A stretch of DNA of 32,912 bases, from positions 1 through 32,912 of the forward strand of contig JANXOM010000325.1 of the NCBI GenBank assembly GCA_025353585.1. Direction: 5' to 3'. This DNA comes from Deltaproteobacteria bacterium. Lineage in GTDB: Bacteria; Myxococcota_A; Polyangia; Haliangiales; Haliangiaceae. Positions 30,395 through 32,912 of this stretch are shown piece after piece; the first letter of the stretch is position 1, and every line of letters starts with the position of its first letter. The notes beneath the pieces were generated by a model, which saw only the letters and a list, made by a program, of their open reading frames with translations, had not been told where the DNA came from and did no database searches. The position numbers and the translations under genes are program-made.

Positions 30395-32912
30395 GCCGCG
30401 CCCGGATCTCCGCGCTCGTCCTCGTCAACTGGAAGGGCGTCTTCTACGAACGGTACCTGCTCGACCGCCACGTCACCGCGCTCGAAGGGGCGAACGGCGC
30501 CGGCAAGACGACGGTGATGATCGCGGCGTACGTCGCGCTGCTCCCCGACATGTCCAAGCTCCGCTTCACGAACCTCGGCGAGACCGCGGCCACGGGCGGC
30601 GACCGCGGCATCTGGGGGCGGCTCGGCGAGAGCGGGCGGCCGTCGTACACGGTGCTCGAGCTCGACAGCGCGGGCGAGCGCGTCCTCGCGGGCGTGCGGC
30701 TCGTCCGGCTCGCGGAGCCGACCGTGGAGCCGACGGCGTTCGTCATCACGGGCTTGCCGCCCGATGTCCGGCTGTCGGACCTCTTGCTCGTGCGCCAGCT
30801 CGACGGCGACCACGTCCCCGAGCTCGAGGAGATCAAGACGGCCGTGCGCGCGGCCGGCGGCGAGCTCGAGACGTTCCGCGCCATCAAGGACTACTTCGCG
30901 TACCTCTTCGACCGCGGCATCACGCCGATGCGCCTCGCGAGCGACGAGGAGCGGAGCAAGCTCAACGAGATGCTGCGCACGAGCATGACCGGCGGCATCT
31001 CGCGTGCGCTGACGAGCGAGCTGCGCGGCTTCCTGCTCAAGGAGGAGACCGGGCTCGCCGAGACGCTGACGCGGATGCGCGCGAACCTCGAGGCGTGCGC
31101 GCGGACGCGCAGCGAGGTGGCCGAGTCGCGCAGCCTCGAGCGCGAGATCAGCGCGATCTACGAGGCGGGCACGGACATGTTCGCGGCGGCGGTGAACGCG
31201 GCGCGCGAGGCGGCGACAGAGGCGGAGCGCGACGTCGAGCTCGCGCGGCCGCTCGTCGACGAGGCGGTGCGCGTGCAGCGCGAGCTGGCGGACGCGATCG
31301 GCGCGGCGGACGCGAACGGCGTGGAGCTCGCGGACCGGCTCGGGCGCGCGCGCGCGGACCTGGCGGCGGCGATCGCGGAGCGCGATCGGGCGGCGGCGGC
31401 GGCGACGGTCGGGGCGCGGCTCGCCGGGCTCGAGGCCGAGCTCGCGACGCTCGCCGCGGCGGAGGCGGCGGCGCGCGGGAGGCAGGTCGCGGCGACGGCG
31501 GAGCGGACGGCGGCGCGCGGAGAGCGGGCGCGGGCGGCCGAGGCGTACGACCGCGCGGCCCACGGGCTGGCGGATCTGCAGGCGGGGCTCGACGAGCTGG
31601 TGCGGCGGGCGCACGGACACCGGCAGCTCGTGCGGCGGCTCGCGGACGCGCGCGCGGCGACGGAGAAGGTCGAGCTGAGCGCAGAGGACGCGGCCTCGGT
31701 CATCGCGGAGGTCGACGCGGAGCGCGCGCGGCTCGAGGCGGAGCGGGCGCGGCTCGAGCGCGATGGACGAGACATCACGGCGCGGCGGGATGAACATGCG
31801 GCGGCGGTCGCGGCGCTCCGGGTCCTGGAGGTCGCTCCGGCCTCCGGACCCGGCGACGGCGACGACGTCTTCGGGCGGGCGCGGGCGGCGCTGGCGCGGC
31901 TCGCCGATCGGGAAGCCGGGCTCGCGCGGGGCCCGGAGCTCGAGCGCGAGCGCGCGGAGGCCGATCGGATGGCGGTCCGGCAGGCGGCCGCGCGGAGGCT
32001 CGCGGCGACGTTGAAGCTCGCGTCGGGGGATGTCGTCGCCGAGCTGGAGGCGCTCGAGGCTGGCTTGCGCGCCCTCGACGCCGACGCGGAGGCGCGCTGG
32101 ACCGCCGCCGCCGAGGCCCGTACCCACGACGCCGAGCTGCGCGCCCGCCTCGCGAGCCTCGATGATCGCGTCGCCCGCTGGCACCTCGCCGGCGCCACCG
32201 CGAGCCGCCTCGCCGGCGCGGGCCCGACGCCCGCGACGCGCGCCGATGTGGCCGCGCTGCGCGATCGCCTCGCGCTCGAGCTGCACACGCTCGCCGACCG
32301 CCGCGCGCAGCTCGAGGCCTCCCGCGCCGAGCTGCAGCGGCGCGCGACGAGCGTGGAGCGCAGCGGCACGAACCTCGATCCCGAGCTCCTCCGCCTGCGC
32401 GACGAGCTCGGCGGCGAGCTGCTCGCGAGCCGGTTCGAGGACCTGGACCTCGCCGCCGCGAGCTGGGTCGAGGCGCGCCTCGGGCCGCTGACGAGCGCGC
32501 TGATCGTCGACGATCTCGCCGCCGCCGCCACCGCCGTCGAGAAGAGCGAGCGGCTGTCGCCGACGGTTTGGCTCGTCGCGGCGGGCTCGGCGCTCGCCGT
32601 CGAGCCGCCCGCCGATGTCGCCGAGCTCGGCGACGACGTCGTCTGCCCCGAGCCGTTCGGCCTGCGCGTGACCCGCCGCCTCCCGCGCCCGAGCCTCGGG
32701 CGCCGCGCGCGCGAGCGGCAGGTGCGCGAGATCCACGACGCGATCGCCCGCGATGGCCGCGCCCTCGACGAGGTGGCCGAGCGCGCCGGCCAGGTCGCCG
32801 CGTGGCGCCGCGATGTCGAGCTGCTCGACGCGCACTTCGACGCGCTCGTGCAGGGCGATCCCGCCGGCGAGCGCGCGGAGCTCGCCGCCGCCCTCGCGAC
32901 GCTGGACCTGGC
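30391..32912 (+). CDS. mukB: Chromosome partition protein MukB, N-terminal half (3' truncated)
   Basis: The frame is open from GTG 30391 to the window end, 840 codons plus two bases; E. coli MukB is 1486 residues. The N-terminus ISALVLVNWKGVFYERYLLD, with Walker A GANGAGKT (33-40) and LLPDMSKLRFTNLGE, matches MukB closely (E. coli LINWNGFF, GGNGAGKS, LIPDLTLLHFRN). About 275-660 is a very Ala-rich coiled coil. Residues about 665-775 (DELGGELLASRFEDL, ALIVDDL, FGLRVTRRLPRPSLGRRARE) correspond to the MukB hinge, which includes the LFGRAARESRI segment in E. coli. This ABC-type condensin ATPase organises and segregates chromosomal DNA. The second coiled coil and the Walker B/signature half lie outside the window. 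Confidence 0.92.
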   Translation, partial: MSRARISALVLVNWKGVFYERYLLDRHVTALEGANGAGKTTVMIAAYVALLPDMSKLRFTNLGETAATGGDRGIWGRLGESGRPSYTVLELDSAGERVLAGVRLVRLAEPTVEPTAFVITGLPPDVRLSDLLLVRQLDGDHVPELEEIKTAVRAAGGELETFRAIKDYFAYLFDRGITPMRLASDEERSKLNEMLRTSMTGGISRALTSELRGFLLKEETGLAETLTRMRANLEACARTRSEVAESRSLEREISAIYEAGTDMFAAAVNAAREAATEAERDVELARPLVDEAVRVQRELADAIGAADANGVELADRLGRARADLAAAIAERDRAAAAATVGARLAGLEAELATLAAAEAAARGRQVAATAERTAARGERARAAEAYDRAAHGLADLQAGLDELVRRAHGHRQLVRRLADARAATEKVELSAEDAASVIAEVDAERARLEAERARLERDGRDITARRDEHAAAVAALRVLEVAPASGPGDGDDVFGRARAALARLADREAGLARGPELERERAEADRMAVRQAAARRLAATLKLASGDVVAELEALEAGLRALDADAEARWTAAAEARTHDAELRARLASLDDRVARWHLAGATASRLAGAGPTPATRADVAALRDRLALELHTLADRRAQLEASRAELQRRATSVERSGTNLDPELLRLRDELGGELLASRFEDLDLAAASWVEARLGPLTSALIVDDLAAAATAVEKSERLSPTVWLVAAGSALAVEPPADVAELGDDVVCPEPFGLRVTRRLPRPSLGRRARERQVREIHDAIARDGRALDEVAERAGQVAAWRRDVELLDAHFDALVQGDPAGERAELAAALATLDL

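Noticed and set aside
29824..32835. 1003-codon open frame on the - strand across mukE and mukB
   Set aside because: It is a shadow of the real mukEB frames, with Arg/Ala/Glu monotony and no motifs. The + strand frames carry clear MukE and MukB signatures.
28326..32912. Wadjet (JetABCD) plasmid-defence operon
   Set aside because: The gene order fits, but the MukE, MukF and MukB hinge sequences match true MukBEF. No JetD can be seen because the window ends inside mukB. Kept as the alternative to test.

Overview
The window is a GC-rich chromosomal segment that reads as Myxococcota (a Kofleriaceae/Haliangium- or Polyangiales-like bacterium). This is inferred from the abundance of lipoproteins with Gly/Ser/Asp repeat linkers, a sigma factor resembling the Myxococcales-restricted sigma-70 family, an ECF sigma factor, a eukaryote-type Ser/Thr kinase fused to a propeller, and a hybrid sensor kinase. 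GTG and TTG starts are common, and many genes overlap by ATGA, GTGA, TTGA or TGATG. No tRNA, rRNA, CRISPR array or transposase gene was seen.

Layout. 1-289: 3' end of a four-cysteine secreted protein. 315-3413 (leftward): a tight four-gene unit of LTD-like lipoprotein, Cys-rich lipoprotein, GFA-family zinc protein and a nucleotidyltransferase with the three-part layout of eukaryotic poly(A) polymerase. 3483-6995: thioredoxin 2, a GMC-type flavoprotein, a MAPEG membrane protein and a Tat-exported aldo/keto reductase. 6999-7255: four copies of a 24-bp repeat arranged as nested inverted repeats fill the space between two convergent genes. 7266-10445: DbpA and a small partner gene lie head-to-head with an RhlE-like helicase. 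10565-14258: a lipoprotein with an EF-hand-like loop, a beta-hydroxyacid dehydrogenase with nine GTD-type repeats at its N-terminus, a divergent LysR regulator, a lipoprotein with a hydrolase-like motif and a small membrane protein. 14335-16100: ECF sigma factor with its overlapping membrane-protein partner, and a LOG-family protein.

16147-26122 is a signalling block. Leftward run a myxococcal-type sigma factor, a lipoprotein hydrolase, a Ser/Thr kinase with a zinc-finger-like N-terminus and a C-terminal propeller, and a lipoprotein. Divergent from these is a 1267-residue hybrid histidine kinase (propeller, Y_Y_Y, membrane segment, PAS, kinase, receiver). 26119-26600 holds a small exported protein broken by one nonsense codon and about three frameshifts. 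It is the only stretch over 300 bases without an intact gene. It is followed by a leftward SNF2-type helicase with a single-base frameshift.

28326-32912 is the highlight: a rightward mukF-mukE-mukB operon, with each junction a GTGA overlap. MukB runs off the end after its Walker A head half, first coiled coil and MukB-type hinge. This is a chromosome-organising condensin best known from Gammaproteobacteria. A 38-bp imperfect palindrome sits in the divergent region between the helicase and mukF and is a plausible operator.
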